From the NCBI GenBank assembly GCA_963693365.1, contig CAVNZM010000015.1, positions 5,332,001 to 5,396,000 of the forward strand: 64,000 nucleotides of DNA, read 5' to 3'. Source of the stretch: Amoebidium appalachense (lineage: Eukaryota; Ichthyosporea). Of this stretch, positions 50,107-62,081 are shown piece by piece. Numbering within the stretch: position 1 is the first letter of the stretch; each line of letters starts with the position of its first letter. The position numbers and the translations under genes are program-made. The notes beneath the pieces are model-generated. The model saw only the letters and a program-made list of their open reading frames with translations. It made no database searches and was not told where the DNA came from.

Positions 50107-51308
50107 ACCCGGTACCCCAGTAGTGACCCATGGCAAGTTCAGGGTGTGCATGTGCCCACGCCGGCGGCTGCAGCGAGCGCAGTTGTTCAGTTAGTGCTAC
50201 CGACATTTGCGTAACGGAAGTCTAATATAAGTGCGTGATATGTAACGAATTGGTGCATGATTATACTGTCTGTCACCTGTGTACATAGTAAAATCAGTAG
50301 TCACTGTTTTCAAAATGAATATTTATTCAACAATAAATACAATGGCACGGCAAGACATAAAGAAATAAAAAAATATGTTTTAAAATTTATTTCTTTTATA
50401 AGACATAAAGAAAAAGGGGAAAAAGTTTAAATATAATCAACAAATGGCTTTCACATGTTCTACTTGATGTGCCAATGAGCGCTCAGCCGAACTTGTGAGC
50501 CATGTCTGAGCGAAGCAGAGAATGGCACAAGTATCTGATGTCTTGAGCAGAGAATGAGCAGAGAGGGGCAAAGTGCTTTTGCTTTCCCCATGGTTTGGTT
50601 TGGCCACCAGAGTTTTCAACTCGGCTTTTTATTGGCTCCCGGAAGTGGATTAACTTGAGCTAATCTCACTCCCGGCGGCTCGGAGTGAGCATGCCGTGCA
50701 TACTTGTCATATCTTTCCGTCGAATAAATCCAGTCAAAAGAAAAAAAATAAAAATTAACCAGCGATCGAGCTGTATAATCCACTCCGATTAGGTTAATTC
50801 CACTCCCGGTTGTCGATCGGGCGAAAGGCGCCCGAGACATAAGAAAAATGAGAGGATGAATCTGAAGGGCAGCTGCCTTATATACCTTCGAATTTATCGT
50901 CGAGCCAATCAGATAGTTTGTTTTATTCAGCTGGTTTCCATATAAAAAAGAATCAGGCACAGTTTGTTTCAAACACATGCAAATATATTCATGTTTTTTT
51001 TATAGCATAATAATATTATGTACTATGGGCAAAAAAAATAGTTACGCATAGTTACATGGTGTCTGTTGTGTTTTTGTTTCCGACATCATGTGATCATAAT
51101 TATTGATTCAGTTGTTCGACTCTTCAGAGACTCAAATGTTCATCGATTGGTCGAAATTTATTCAGGAATCCGGGACATTCCCGCCCGGCTCAGCCAGTCA
51201 GCCCGAGAGCCGGACCGAGATGTATGCTTATGACAGAGATCTGTTAATGATATGAATTGAAGGTAGGCGCACTTCAATAACAACAACAAAACAATGATCA
51301 ATAATATA
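48672..51308. other. Upstream region of the H2B variant and unassigned DNA
   Basis: Holds C and G runs (48711-48725, 48940-49003, 49303-49344, 50065-50106), an A run (49490-49516), and AT-rich sequence from 50.2 kb. An open + frame at 49577-50194 (205 codons) crosses partly non-repetitive DNA but matches no family I know and ends in a poly-Pro run from C repeats. I do not call it a gene. Confidence 0.4.
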
Positions 51309-52002
51309 AATAATAATATAAAAGTTATGATAATAAGATAATGCAAAAGAAAATTATCAGGATAATTGTTAACAGAAATACAGAATGAAAGCTTTTCATG
51401 GCCAAACCTCATTACGCAACTCGATGCCGTGTTCACCAAAAGTTACCACTGCTCGGTCTCGCAATTTACGATCACGAGGCCGTAGCCTCGTGATCATAAC
51501 TTGCGGACCTCACAGTGCTAACTTTGGTGAACACGGCATCTCGATTGAGTAACACCAGAATATCGATGATGCCACATATGGAGGAAACCATAGCATGATC
51601 ATTCTTTATCATATTGAGACCGGTACCTAAGGAATCCAAATTCGAAGTGCACGTGATATGTATGTACAACCAGTACAACCTTGTACATAGCCATATTCCT
51701 AATTGCGCATATATGCGTATGAAATATCACTTAGGTGACTGTGCTATTCGAAACAACAGTCACTTCTGTTGACCAAGCGTGTGGGTATACAATTGCATTG
51801 CCGCAATGATTCCTTGCGCATGCTTGCGTGCATGTCACCAAAATAATCACATCACATGCACATGCACGGTACATCAAGCACACCCGATACGTCAGGTGCA
51901 CAGAAAAATGTTTGGTTATAGCGCGCTGCTACTTAAAAGTACTTTAGAATCCTTACACTTTCATGTTTGTGTGGAGCAGATGATGCTCATTCTTGCCGGG
52001 CA
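51309..52002 (+). repeat. 694-bp direct repeat, left copy
   Basis: From AATAATAATATAAAAG to CTTGCCGGGCA. The copy at 56548-57241 aligns without gaps and with only about three differences noticed. It contains a 118-bp near-palindrome (51423-51540). Confidence 0.95.
51423..51540. repeat. 118-bp near-palindrome inside the direct repeat
   Basis: Arms of about 56-58 bp beginning GATGCCGTGTTCACCAAA close on a CGTA loop at 51481-51484, with the innermost stem GATCACGAGGC fully paired. It is duplicated at 56662-56779. Confidence 0.9.
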
Positions 52003-52196
52003 GGCGAATGCGGGGCTCCCGTCTGCTAGATGGGGCCGGTGGCTCATGCCCCTCGCGCAGGTACAATCCAAAACTGTTATGAGAAAACGAATGTTGAAGA
52101 GTGTGTGTGTTTGTGATCCACGTCATATGTGTGTGCATGTGCTCATGTGTGTACACGTGTGTGCGTGTGTGTGTTTCTGTGTGTATCACAGTGTGC

Positions 52197-52239
<43 letters not shown>

Positions 52240-52338
52240 TGTGTGTGTATGTGTCACGGTTCCTGTCGCGAGAAACTAGGAGGTACGTGTGCGGGGAAAG
52301 TCTTTGGGCATTTGGGACAGGAAGAGTGGGGTGGGGGT

Positions 52339-52369
<31 letters not shown>

Positions 52370-52479
52370 GGGGGGGGGTGTTAATAAACACCCGTCCCAC
52401 CCAATCAGAAAGAACTTCTTTGCAGATGGGTGGCCATATGCTTTTAGACACATGACCAAAAAAAAATTGCAGAGTCGGT

Positions 52480-53911
52480 GTTACAACTCTGGTAGTACCG
52501 CACCCGCTCGCCTCCGCTTGCCACCACAATGGCCTCGTCTTTCGACCACTGGTATGGGAACAACCGTTGGCCTCCCAGCTAGGAAAGGAGGGCCACTATA
52601 ACCAGGAAAGTCAACCAATACAGCTGCAGGAAGGTCAGTAGCGGGGGACTCCCCAGGCCTGTATAGGAGATCAACCACAGGCCGACTGCACCATTCACCA
52701 AACCCAGCTTGACATTCTGCTTAGCAAGAGAGAGAGAGAGGGGGGGGGGGGGAGAGAGAGAGGGAGAGAGAGAGGGGGGGGGGGGGGGGAGAGAGAGAGA
52801 GAGAGAGAGAGGGAGAAAGGGAGAGACAGACAGAGATAAAGAGAGAGAGAGAGGGAGGGAGGGAGGGAGAGAGGGAGAGAGTGAGAGAGGGGGGGGGGGG
52901 AGAGAGAGAGAGAGAGAGAGACCTCTCTCTTAGTTATATTCTTGTCACCTGAAGAAACACGAGCACCAACTGCAAGACACAATTCTGGCTCAAGACCACC
53001 AACAACATCAGCAGGTGCATTTTTAGCAAGTGCAGAGTCCACAGAATTCTGCGCTACCAGCCGTGCCACAGGTTTTCCCATTGCGTGCAGAGTCTGCATG
53101 TTGTAAGCATACACCCGGTTCTTATTGGCCATTATTCTCATAGCCCCTTCAAACAAACCCCACTCGCCAGTGGCTGCTAAGGATTCTCTCGAACGAGACA
53201 TGAGAAACTGCCAATCACCAGGTTGCATCTGACCATTGCGCAGGCGAAGAAGAAACGCCTTAAAAGCCAACTCCTCTTCATTAACACCCAACTGCCTTTT
53301 AACCACATCCAACATGCCACTACTGTTTTGAATTTCAAAATCTCACTTGAGCCTAGGAGTTTGAAATTCTGCTCGTCCTTCGTGTGGTCGTAGGGTTCAT
53401 ACTGCGCAGGATCGCCACACGGAGGTAACTGTGCCATATCGCCTACCAGAATGATTGATACCTTATCCAATACCCTGGCTTCCTCTAGACGCGTTAGCAA
53501 AATTCCCAGCATGCCCTGTCCTATCATAGACATCTCATCAATTATCAAATAGCGGCAATGGCAAAGCTTTCTTTGTATTGCAGCTAACTGAGCGCTAGAG
53601 GCATACGGCTTGGTAGTCCCAATAGGTACCTTGACATCAAAAAGACGATGCAGGGTTTCCCCACCTATGTTATGTGCTGCAACACCAGTTGGTGCCGCAA
53701 GCCGCACAAATTCGTCTGGCGGGACCCCCAACTCCACGGCACGTTCACGCAGCGCTCTTACCATGTGGTGAACAGTCCAACTTATACCGCAACCGCCATA
53801 GCCGGCAAGAATCATAAGCAATGGTGGACGTGTACCTTCGGGGGCAGACACATGCTCCTGCAGAATATCATATGCTACCTGTTGTTTGCCTTCAAGTCTT
53901 CCAGCCACCTA
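52480..53911 (-). pseudogene. PIF1-like DNA helicase, degraded
   Basis: The minus strand encodes a superfamily 1 PIF1 helicase core. A Walker A region reading AGYGGCGISWTV is followed by AAPTGVAAHNIGGETLH, LIIDEMSMIGQ (Walker B), ILVGDMAQLPP (motif III), then FKAFLLRLRNGQ and LGLVNGAVG. The Walker A Lys is Ile (codon ATA), which should abolish ATP binding. A 2-nt offset near 53315 separates EILKFKTVV from MLDVVKRQ, and a 1-nt deletion near 52670 shifts LVNGAVGL out of frame with VVDLLYR. A (GA)n block (52729-52920) interrupts the region and may be an intron. The C-terminal HK-x-QG motif is absent. Such genes serve genome maintenance or belong to transposons such as Helitrons. It sits between 694-bp direct repeats. 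A sequencing error could explain the shifts but not easily all three faults. Confidence 0.85.
52729..52921 (+). repeat. (GA)n / G-run tract inside the helicase pseudogene
   Basis: GA dinucleotides alternate with G runs. Read on the minus strand it gives only Ser-Leu and Pro repeats. Confidence 0.9.
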
Positions 53912-53941
53912 TTACAACAGGTATGATGAGTGTCTCACTGT

Positions 53942-53986
53942 GTGCATATTTTCATGTGTGTGCTTGCTGCCTTGTGTGTGTGCCGT

Positions 53987-54017
<31 letters not shown>

Positions 54018-54204
54018 GGAAGAAGGGGGGGGGGGGGGGGGGGGGAAGCTAGTGGTGTGCATGTGGGTGTGCATGTGACTTTGCTTGTGTGCATGTGTGC
54101 ATGTTCAGCCTGAGTGTTGATTGTTCGAGCGCAGCATGCGCTCAAGGCTTGTGTTTTGCATATTTTCATGTGTGTGCTTGCTGCCTTGTGTGTGTGCCGT
54201 GTGT

Positions 54205-54286
<82 letters not shown>

Positions 54287-54395
54287 AGCTAGTGGTGTGC
54301 ATGTGGGTGTGCATGTGACTTTGCTTGTGTGCATGTGTGCATGTTCAGCCTGAGTGTTGATTGTTCGAGCGCAGCATGCGCTCAAGGCTTGTGTT
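53942..54395 (+). repeat. Tandem duplication of a 210-240 bp unit
   Basis: Units at about 53942-54153 and 54158-54395 run from GCATATTTTCATGTGTGTGC through a G run to CGCTCAAGGCTTGTGTT. They look identical apart from the length of the TG/G core (the second has 67 G at 54219-54285). Confidence 0.92.
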
Positions 54396-54453
54396 GGCAT
54401 TGTGTGTGTGGCAGTGACGCTGTGTGCCACCCAGTGACTATGTGTGTGTGTGT

Positions 54454-54504
<51 letters not shown>

Positions 54505-54874
54505 ACGGTGCTTCCTGCCTTTGGTGCGCTTGTTCGTGACTTGTGCGGACGTGACGGCATGCGTGACTGTAAAAAACTTGAAAGCCTAGCAGACTAGCAA
54601 GGGCCGGGGATAAGCGATTGAGGGAAGGGAGGGGCACACAGAGGGGAAAGGGTAGAAGGGGGCAGGGGGGAGAGAGGGGTGGGGAAGGGGGGGGGATATG
54701 AGTGTGCATCCTTATCTTACAATTTGTGTGTGTCGTTAACGTGTGACTGTGTGTGTGGGTGTGCGCACAGTGTGTGTGTGTGTGTGTGTGTGTGCGTGTG
54801 TGAGTGTGTGTCTGTGGGTGTGTGTGTGTGTGTGTGTTTGTGTGTGAGTGTGTGTGCGTGTGTCACGTGTGTAT

Positions 54875-54905
<31 letters not shown>

Positions 54906-55050
54906 GGGGGGGAAGGTGGGCAAGGGGGGGGGGGGGAGGGGGTGGCGGATTGGTGTGAATCCTCGTCATACAGTGTGTGTGTGCATGCGTGTGCCAGTGT
55001 GTGTGTGTGTGTGTGACACTGTGTGTGTGTGTGGGTGTGTGGGTGTACAC

Positions 55051-55111
<61 letters not shown>

Positions 55112-55407
55112 CTTGTGCGTGTGTGTTTGTGTGTGCCATACTGTGCGTGTACGTGTGTATGCGCGTGTGTCTCTGAGTGTGCAGGACAGTGTGCACACAA
55201 AGTTTAACGGTGTGTGTGCGCGCATGTGCACTGGCAGGTGACACTGCATGTGTACATGTGTGCGTGCCTGCTATTGGTTTGTGCCTGCGTATGTGCATGG
55301 TGGTGTGGCTGTGCGTGCAGTGTGCGGGCGTTCGGGACACGGGGGGGGGGGGGGGAGGGGGGAGGGGAGGGGGGGGGGGGGGGGAGGGGGGGGGGTACAT
55401 CACATAC

Positions 55408-56024
55408 CAGTGCAGGGTCACTCCATGGGTGCTGCGCCTCTTCTTCGTTTCTGTTGTCGGAAACAAATGAAGCTGCGGCCTCAATGTCGTAATTGCCCTC
55501 AGCCACCCAATCCTCCGCCACCTGTGGACCCACCACCCCACCTGCATCTCCTGGCAAGGGCTGCCGTGGCATCTGGCCTGCATAAAGGGCTTCTAGCGGC
55601 TGTTGCGTAGCAGAATTTAGGCCGGCAGGAAAGTTATCATTTAGATCACTTTCTTGGGTGTCACCTGCCTCCTTGAAAACTGACCTTGAAACGACAGCTG
55701 TGGTGTATACGTACATGTGCGAAAACAAACAAACAGTTTTAGAATTATAAGGATGGGAGAAAACAGTTGACAGTAAAAGCATGTCAGCAACTTTTGCAGT
55801 TTTAAAGCAAACGAAAACGAACATAAAGAAAGAACAACAGCGCCAATATAACACCAACTGTTCGCACATGCAGCACAGGTAAGAATTCCGGCAGCAGGTC
55901 ATGCATATGCATGGCAGGAATATGCACATATACACACCTGTGCACCCAGGGCAACAGCAAACAGGAGCAGAACGACCTGCCAGGTCCTCATTCCACTACC
56001 AGAACCAACCTTGCGGGAACCCAT
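55408..56024 (-). CDS. Possible 5' exons of the PIF1-like gene (or a separate small gene)
   Basis: Two candidate exons on the minus strand: 56024-55938 (29 codons) and 55671-55408 (88 codons), both GT-AG and phase 0. The first encodes a basic start and a hydrophobic stretch, TWQVVLLLFAVALGAQ, that looks like a signal peptide. The second is acidic and Pro/Gly-rich and ends PWSDPAL. It would join in phase to the acceptor at 53912 that opens the helicase frame VAGRLEGKQQVAYDIL. I recognise no family in these exons. A secretory leader on a helicase is unexpected, so exon 1 may belong to something else. Confidence 0.35.
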
Positions 56025-56547
56025 ATTGTGTGGGCAAATGACTCAACAACGCCGTTACGTGGCTACGCGAAGTTCTTTTGAAAAGAAGTGTGCTTGGTTT
56101 GTTTCAGTACGTTTACTGAGTGCCCCCGTTACGTTTTACTGGGTGGTAACGTGCCATGGCTGCCCAAAACGCATTGCCGCGCTCTCTGCAAACAGCGCAA
56201 CAATATAGACAATTGGTACCGAGATAGGCGTAATGTCTCCAAGCGCATTTAGAGACCCCTAGAGAAGTCAAACTTTGTACCCCAGAAATTCAAATTACAG
56301 TATTTGTCCCCGGTATCCGTTCTCCGTTCGTTATCGGGGCTATAAACACCCACTTATTTGCTCTTCAAAATCCGTGTCAGCGATTGGGCAAAAGCGTTTT
56401 TATCGTTTACCCTCCTCCCTTTAGCCAATCAAATCGCATATATTCGCCGCTACCCCGGCCTCCCCTCACCTCCCCCCCTCCACGTCCGGATCTTTCGAAC
56501 CCTACTCCTATTTGATCTCGTGGAGTAGAAAGGAGCCTACCGGCCCC

Positions 56548-57241
56548 AATAATAATATAAAAGTTATGATAATAAGATAATGCAAAAGAAAATTATCAGG
56601 ATAATTGTTAATAGAAATACAGAATGAAAGCTTTTCATGGCCAAACCTCATTACGCAACTCGATGCCGTGTTCACCAAAAGTTACCACTGCTCGGTCTCG
56701 CAATTTACGATCACGAGGCCGTAGCCTCGTGATCATAACTTGCGGACCTCACAGTGCTAACTTTGGTGAACACGGCATCTCGATTGAGTAACACCAGAAT
56801 ATCGATGATGCCACATATGGAGGAAACCATAGCATGATCATTCTTTATCATATTGAGACCGGTACCTAAGGAATCCAAATTCGAAGTGCACGTGATATGT
56901 ATGTACAACCAGTACAACCTTGTACATAGCCATATTCCTAATTGCGCATATATGCGTATGAAATATCACTTAGGTGACTGTGCTATTCGAAACAACAGTC
57001 ACTTCTGTTGACCAAGCGTGTGGGTATACAATTGCATTGCCGCAATGATTCCTTGCGCATGCTTGCGTGCATGTCACCAAAATAATCACATCACATGCAC
57101 ATGCACGGTACATCAAGCACACCCGATACGTCAGGTGCACAGAAAAATGTTTGGTTATAGCGCGCTGCTACTTAAAAGTACTTTAGAATCCTTACACTTT
57201 CATGTTTGTGTGGAGCAGATGATGCCCGTTCTTGCCGGGCA
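56548..57241 (+). repeat. 694-bp direct repeat, right copy
   Basis: Same orientation as 51309-52002, constant offset 5239, about three substitutions seen. Flanking sequences differ from those of the left copy on both sides. Confidence 0.95.
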
Positions 57242-57915
57242 ATACTAAAAAATAGTACTGTAACATTTGGGGCCAAAAGATCATTACGTCAGCATCTCAA
57301 AACGTAAACTTATGAGGGTGTCTTGTGCTCACTCCAATCTCCTTACGAGTTAGTCTAAAACAAGACACCTTATATTTCTATTTTTAATCCATATCGCACT
57401 ATAGGTTCGCTGATCGGCGATAGGTATGACGTCATGCAGTTAGAACTACTTTAGCTGCGATTGCGATGGGCTCCAAACTGGCTGGCCGGGCCAACAAACG
57501 GAGCAAAGTGAAAGAGCTGTGAAAGCGAGGTTGAAAGATAGGCTTGTTCTTTCAAGTAGGAAGATAGGGAGATAAGGAGGGTGTTATAGTGAATGGAAGC
57601 AGTTACTGAAAGACGGTTGTTAGGTTTGTTACACGTAGACGCATGTGCTTTTGCTTTTGTTGTGGGAGTAGCGAAGTTTGGAAAGGGAGGGAGGGGAGTT
57701 AGGGCAAAACGGATTAGGTGCAAGTGAGAAACACACGGGGATATGAGGGTTAAGCGGGTCAGTGTGTGGCATTTCGATTTTACCGACTACAAAGCGGTTA
57801 TACGGCAATGATTTCGTTGTCTTCACGTGAGACAGCACCCTACCACAAAAGTGGCAGGTGACCAAGCAAGAGTTTAACCAAGAAGACCAGGATTTTGACT
57901 GTGGTAATTGGAAAA
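57242..57915 (+). promoter_or_regulatory. Upstream region of the CTDNEP1-like gene
   Basis: About 670 bp of unique, repeat-free sequence immediately before the start codon and right after the direct repeat. It is the likely promoter and 5' UTR. No clear TATA box was found. Confidence 0.35.
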
Positions 57916-58398
57916 ATGGCGCAGTTAATTGAACTCTTGTTGAGGCTGTGGGTGTTTATACTGGACACAGTCAAGAGGTTGCTGCGGAGAAAGCCCTCTG
58001 GCGCATGGCAGCAGGTAAGCTTATGACCGCTTCTATTTTTCATGTTGGGTGCGATGTTGGGCAACATTTCCTGTGTTGGTTGTGTTCTTTTCCTTTTACA
58101 AATGGGTTCTGTATTTTTGGGATATGCTAGGCGGCCTCTCCTGTATTGGGTTTGAGCTTTCCCTCTTAGTTTTGGATGCTATGGTGCAGGTTATTAAAGG
58201 GTATGTAACCACATGCTTGGTGATGCAGCACGGCGATTTGAGCTGTAACTTTTAGATCTGTGTTGCCAAGTCTTGTCTTCACCCCTTTCATAGGACTCCC
58301 CCCCTTTCCCCCCCTCCCCCCCCCCTTCCTTCCCCAACACACACACACAATCACACACACGCGCGCGACACAGACGCATGTGTGTGTACACAGGCGCG

Positions 58399-58440
<42 letters not shown>

Positions 58441-58775
58441 ACGGTTGCTTGTTTTTGCGGCTGTTCATTTGGCTGTTCATATGCCCTACCTTCCATCTTG
58501 CACCATATGCTTTCGTCCCCCCCCCCCCCCCCCTTCCCCCCACCCCGGCGCTGATTCGTTGTTTTTTGACTAAAGGCGTCTACACACTTTTATGACTTCA
58601 ACCCTTCTCCCCCCCCCCCCCCCCCCCCCCCTTCTTTCCCCTGTGAATGCATGGTGTTATGTGCTTAATTGTCTGTTAAGCCTTCGTTTCTTTGGTTGCT
58701 TTCCTGTCTCATTTATGGAGATTTTCCTTTCTGCCTTGCTTTCTGCGTCACGACCCACACATGCATGAAACCTCC

Positions 58776-58813
<38 letters not shown>

Positions 58814-59823
58814 CCCTTTTTTCCCCGTTGTTCGATCGTTGTGTTATTTGATGTGATTCTTATGAAAAGTCTCCCAAAGGGATTTCCATCTCCCCTCCCT
58901 CCCCTCCCCCCCCCTCTCCTGGCCACTCACACACACTAACCGTTCCCCCCCCCTCCCCCCCCCCCCTCGCCCCACCACTCTACTCCTCCCCTGCCCCCAA
59001 GTTGCCTAACTTTGTGTGCCTGCTTCATCCCTCTTGTGTCTGTCACACGTGCTTTAATGTCTACAAAACCCCTCTACAGTGGGTCATATATCAATGTCAA
59101 ACCCTCCGCAACCTTACCCCCCCCCTCCCCCCCCCCCCCCCCCCCGGTCCCCCCCCCCCCCCCCCCCCCCGGCGCACCATGTAGCACTCACACGCCCACA
59201 CACATAGACCTACCAACCGACACACGCATGTACACCCATGCACAGACACCCCACGCACCACACACGTATACACACCCTCTCCTTACCCTCTTTCCCCTTT
59301 CCCCCACCCCTCCAGCACACACACAGCCCCTCCTCCCCTCCCCCCTCCCCCCACCCCCTTCCCCCCCCCCCCCCAAACCCACACACACACACATTCTTCC
59401 CGATGGGTTCTTCTTGTTATATAAACCTTTGTATGGTTTGCGCTCTGCATTGTGTTATGAATGTGTGCTTCGTACTTTATGTGTACGGTGTTGTCCGTTA
59501 TGAATGTGGACTTCACATGCTATAACACATTCCAACCCTTCCTCCCCCCCCCCCCCCCCCCCCGTTCACCTCCCCCCCTTCCCCCCCCCCCCCCCCCCCC
59601 CCCGGCCCCCAACATACACACACACATCCCCTCCTCCCCCCACACCCTCCACAAACAAACACATCCTATCCCCCTCCTTTCCACACACACCATCCCCCCG
59701 CCTACAGGCACAGCACCACCACACACAGGGGGCTGATGGGGAGAGAACGAGCATACATAGGTGCGTGGAAATATTATCATCACACCCACACACACACTCT
59801 CTCTGCTCTCTCTGCTCTCTCTG

Positions 59824-59921
<98 letters not shown>

Positions 59922-60387
59922 CCCTCCCTCCCCCCTCCCCCCTTCCTCCCTCCGTCCCTCTCTCTCTCTCTCCCTTCCCCCTTCCCTCCCTCCCTCTCTC
60001 TCTCTCCTCTCTCCCTCCATCCCTCCCTCCCTCCCTCCCTCCCCCCTCCCTCTCTCTCTCTCTCTCTCTCTTCTCTTTCTTCCCTTCCCCCCTCCCCCCC
60101 CCCTCATTCCCTTCCTCCCTCCCTCCCTCCCTCCCTCCCTCCCTCCCTCTTGTCACTCACGCAGAAACACACACCATTAACACATCAGCACACACATACA
60201 CACTCATGGACACATACACACACAAATTCCCGGCTCTGACAGGCACATAGGGACTCCCACCCATCCGTTTCTCTGTTTTCCTTTCGTTTCTTCGGCCTTT
60301 CCCGTTGATCCCCACACTCATCCGTTGCCCTGCCGTGAATTCCATATTTCGTGTTTATCGCTTGGACTAAGGGCGATTCGTGTGTGT

Positions 60388-60477
<90 letters not shown>

Positions 60478-61386
60478 GTGTGTGTGTCCGTGCATGTGTG
60501 GAGTGTGCGCGCGTGTGTTTGCATGTGTTTGTCTGTGCGTCCATGTGCTACATGCTAACCTGTGTGTGTGTGCGCGTGCATTCGCGCATGCGTCCGTGCA
60601 TCTGTGTATTTTCACGCATGTGGTGTGTTGGGGCCTATTGTGTGGTCATGGTAATGGTAGCAGTGGGCGGGTGTGTGTGTGTGGGCGGGGCGGGGGTGGG
60701 GGGGGGGGTGGGGGAGGGGGGGGGTGGTGATGGTGGTTTGCACATGAGTGTCAGGGGGTTGATACGCCCAAGCGTGGACGTGCAGCTTTTAAGCCCAAGG
60801 GCTACCTGGCAATGGATTTGCCAAGCCCCATTTTCTATATATTCCTCACTCAAATATACAAAATGGCACTATCCCTTCCTTCCTTACCCCCATGCCCCTC
60901 CCCTCAACATTTTTTTTTCGGGGCACAAAAGAGAAGAAACGAAATGCACAGGTAAAAACCCACAGCTAATAGCATCCCCGGCGTTTTATTTTTGCGACTC
61001 TTTGTGGTTTGTTTCTTGGTCTCCTGTCCATATTTCCAACTCTCTTATGCATACATCAACCCCCCTCTCCCTGCCGCCCTCCCTCCCCTTCCGCCGTGGA
61101 AAGCACATCAGCACATCGCTCTCCCCTTCCCCTCTTCCTCCCTCTACACACAAACGCAAGTGTACACTTACTCAGACGTGCGCACATGCAAACACGCACA
61201 CATGCACATGTATACCCACGCACACACATATCCCTGCATTGACGCATTTGCACAGGCGCTCGCACGCACACACACACACACACGTACACGCACGTACACA
61301 CACTTACACAAGCACGGACTCACACACACGTACTCGCACGCGTACTCACGTACACGTACACGCGCACCCCTATATGGAGAAGCTCC

Positions 61387-61417
<31 letters not shown>

Positions 61418-61438
61418 ACCCCTACATTAAACCCTCGT

Positions 61439-61475
<37 letters not shown>

Positions 61476-62034
61476 CCCCCACACACACACACACCTTTGC
61501 ATGTGTCCTTCGTGTATGCGTACTTCGTACCGTGTTCCGCATTCACACCCCCCAGTCTTCTTTCAGAGGTGTCCTTTCAGGACAGACCACTGTGTGGAGA
61601 CCGCTTTACTTCCATGCAACCGGGCATGGTTGCTCTGTGTCGTGCATCTGTAAGCACATACGCATTTTTCGCTGCACTGCATTAGTTTGCACACACATAT
61701 TCACCGTTTTGCTCACCTTGCTTGCATAAGCACCCTGCTCGTCTTTGATCAAGACGGGTTGACCCTCCCAAGGTCAGTTGATGCTGCTGTCTGAGTTGGA
61801 GAGTCGTATATACGCGGGCTAAGGGGTCGAAACTCAGACGCAATTGATGACTTGGGCCCTCACTGAGGATGGGCTCTGCTTATGACGCATACTGTGCGCA
61901 TGGCTATGTTGCATACTTGAATGTTTGCCTTTGCATGTGTCCTTCGTGTATGCGTACTTCGTACCGTGTTCCGCATTCACACCCCCCCCTCCCCACACAC
62001 ACACACATACCCCCTCCCCCCCCCCCTCCAAAAG

Positions 62035-62081
<47 letters not shown>

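Noticed and set aside
49577-50194. 205-codon + frame
   Set aside because: No recognisable motif, a terminal poly-Pro run from a C tract, and no splice or promoter support. It may be chance.
51309-57241. Complete LTR retrotransposon
   Set aside because: The repeats lack TG...CA ends, and no reverse transcriptase, integrase or gag is seen between them.
61560-61660. Extra CTDNEP1-like exon after TTTCAG
   Set aside because: Its translation does not resemble the family linker and it does not resolve the phase gap between the exons at 59090 and 62120.
61741-61870. tRNA-like GGTCGAAACTC word
   Set aside because: No matching A box, acceptor stem or anticodon arm could be folded around it.
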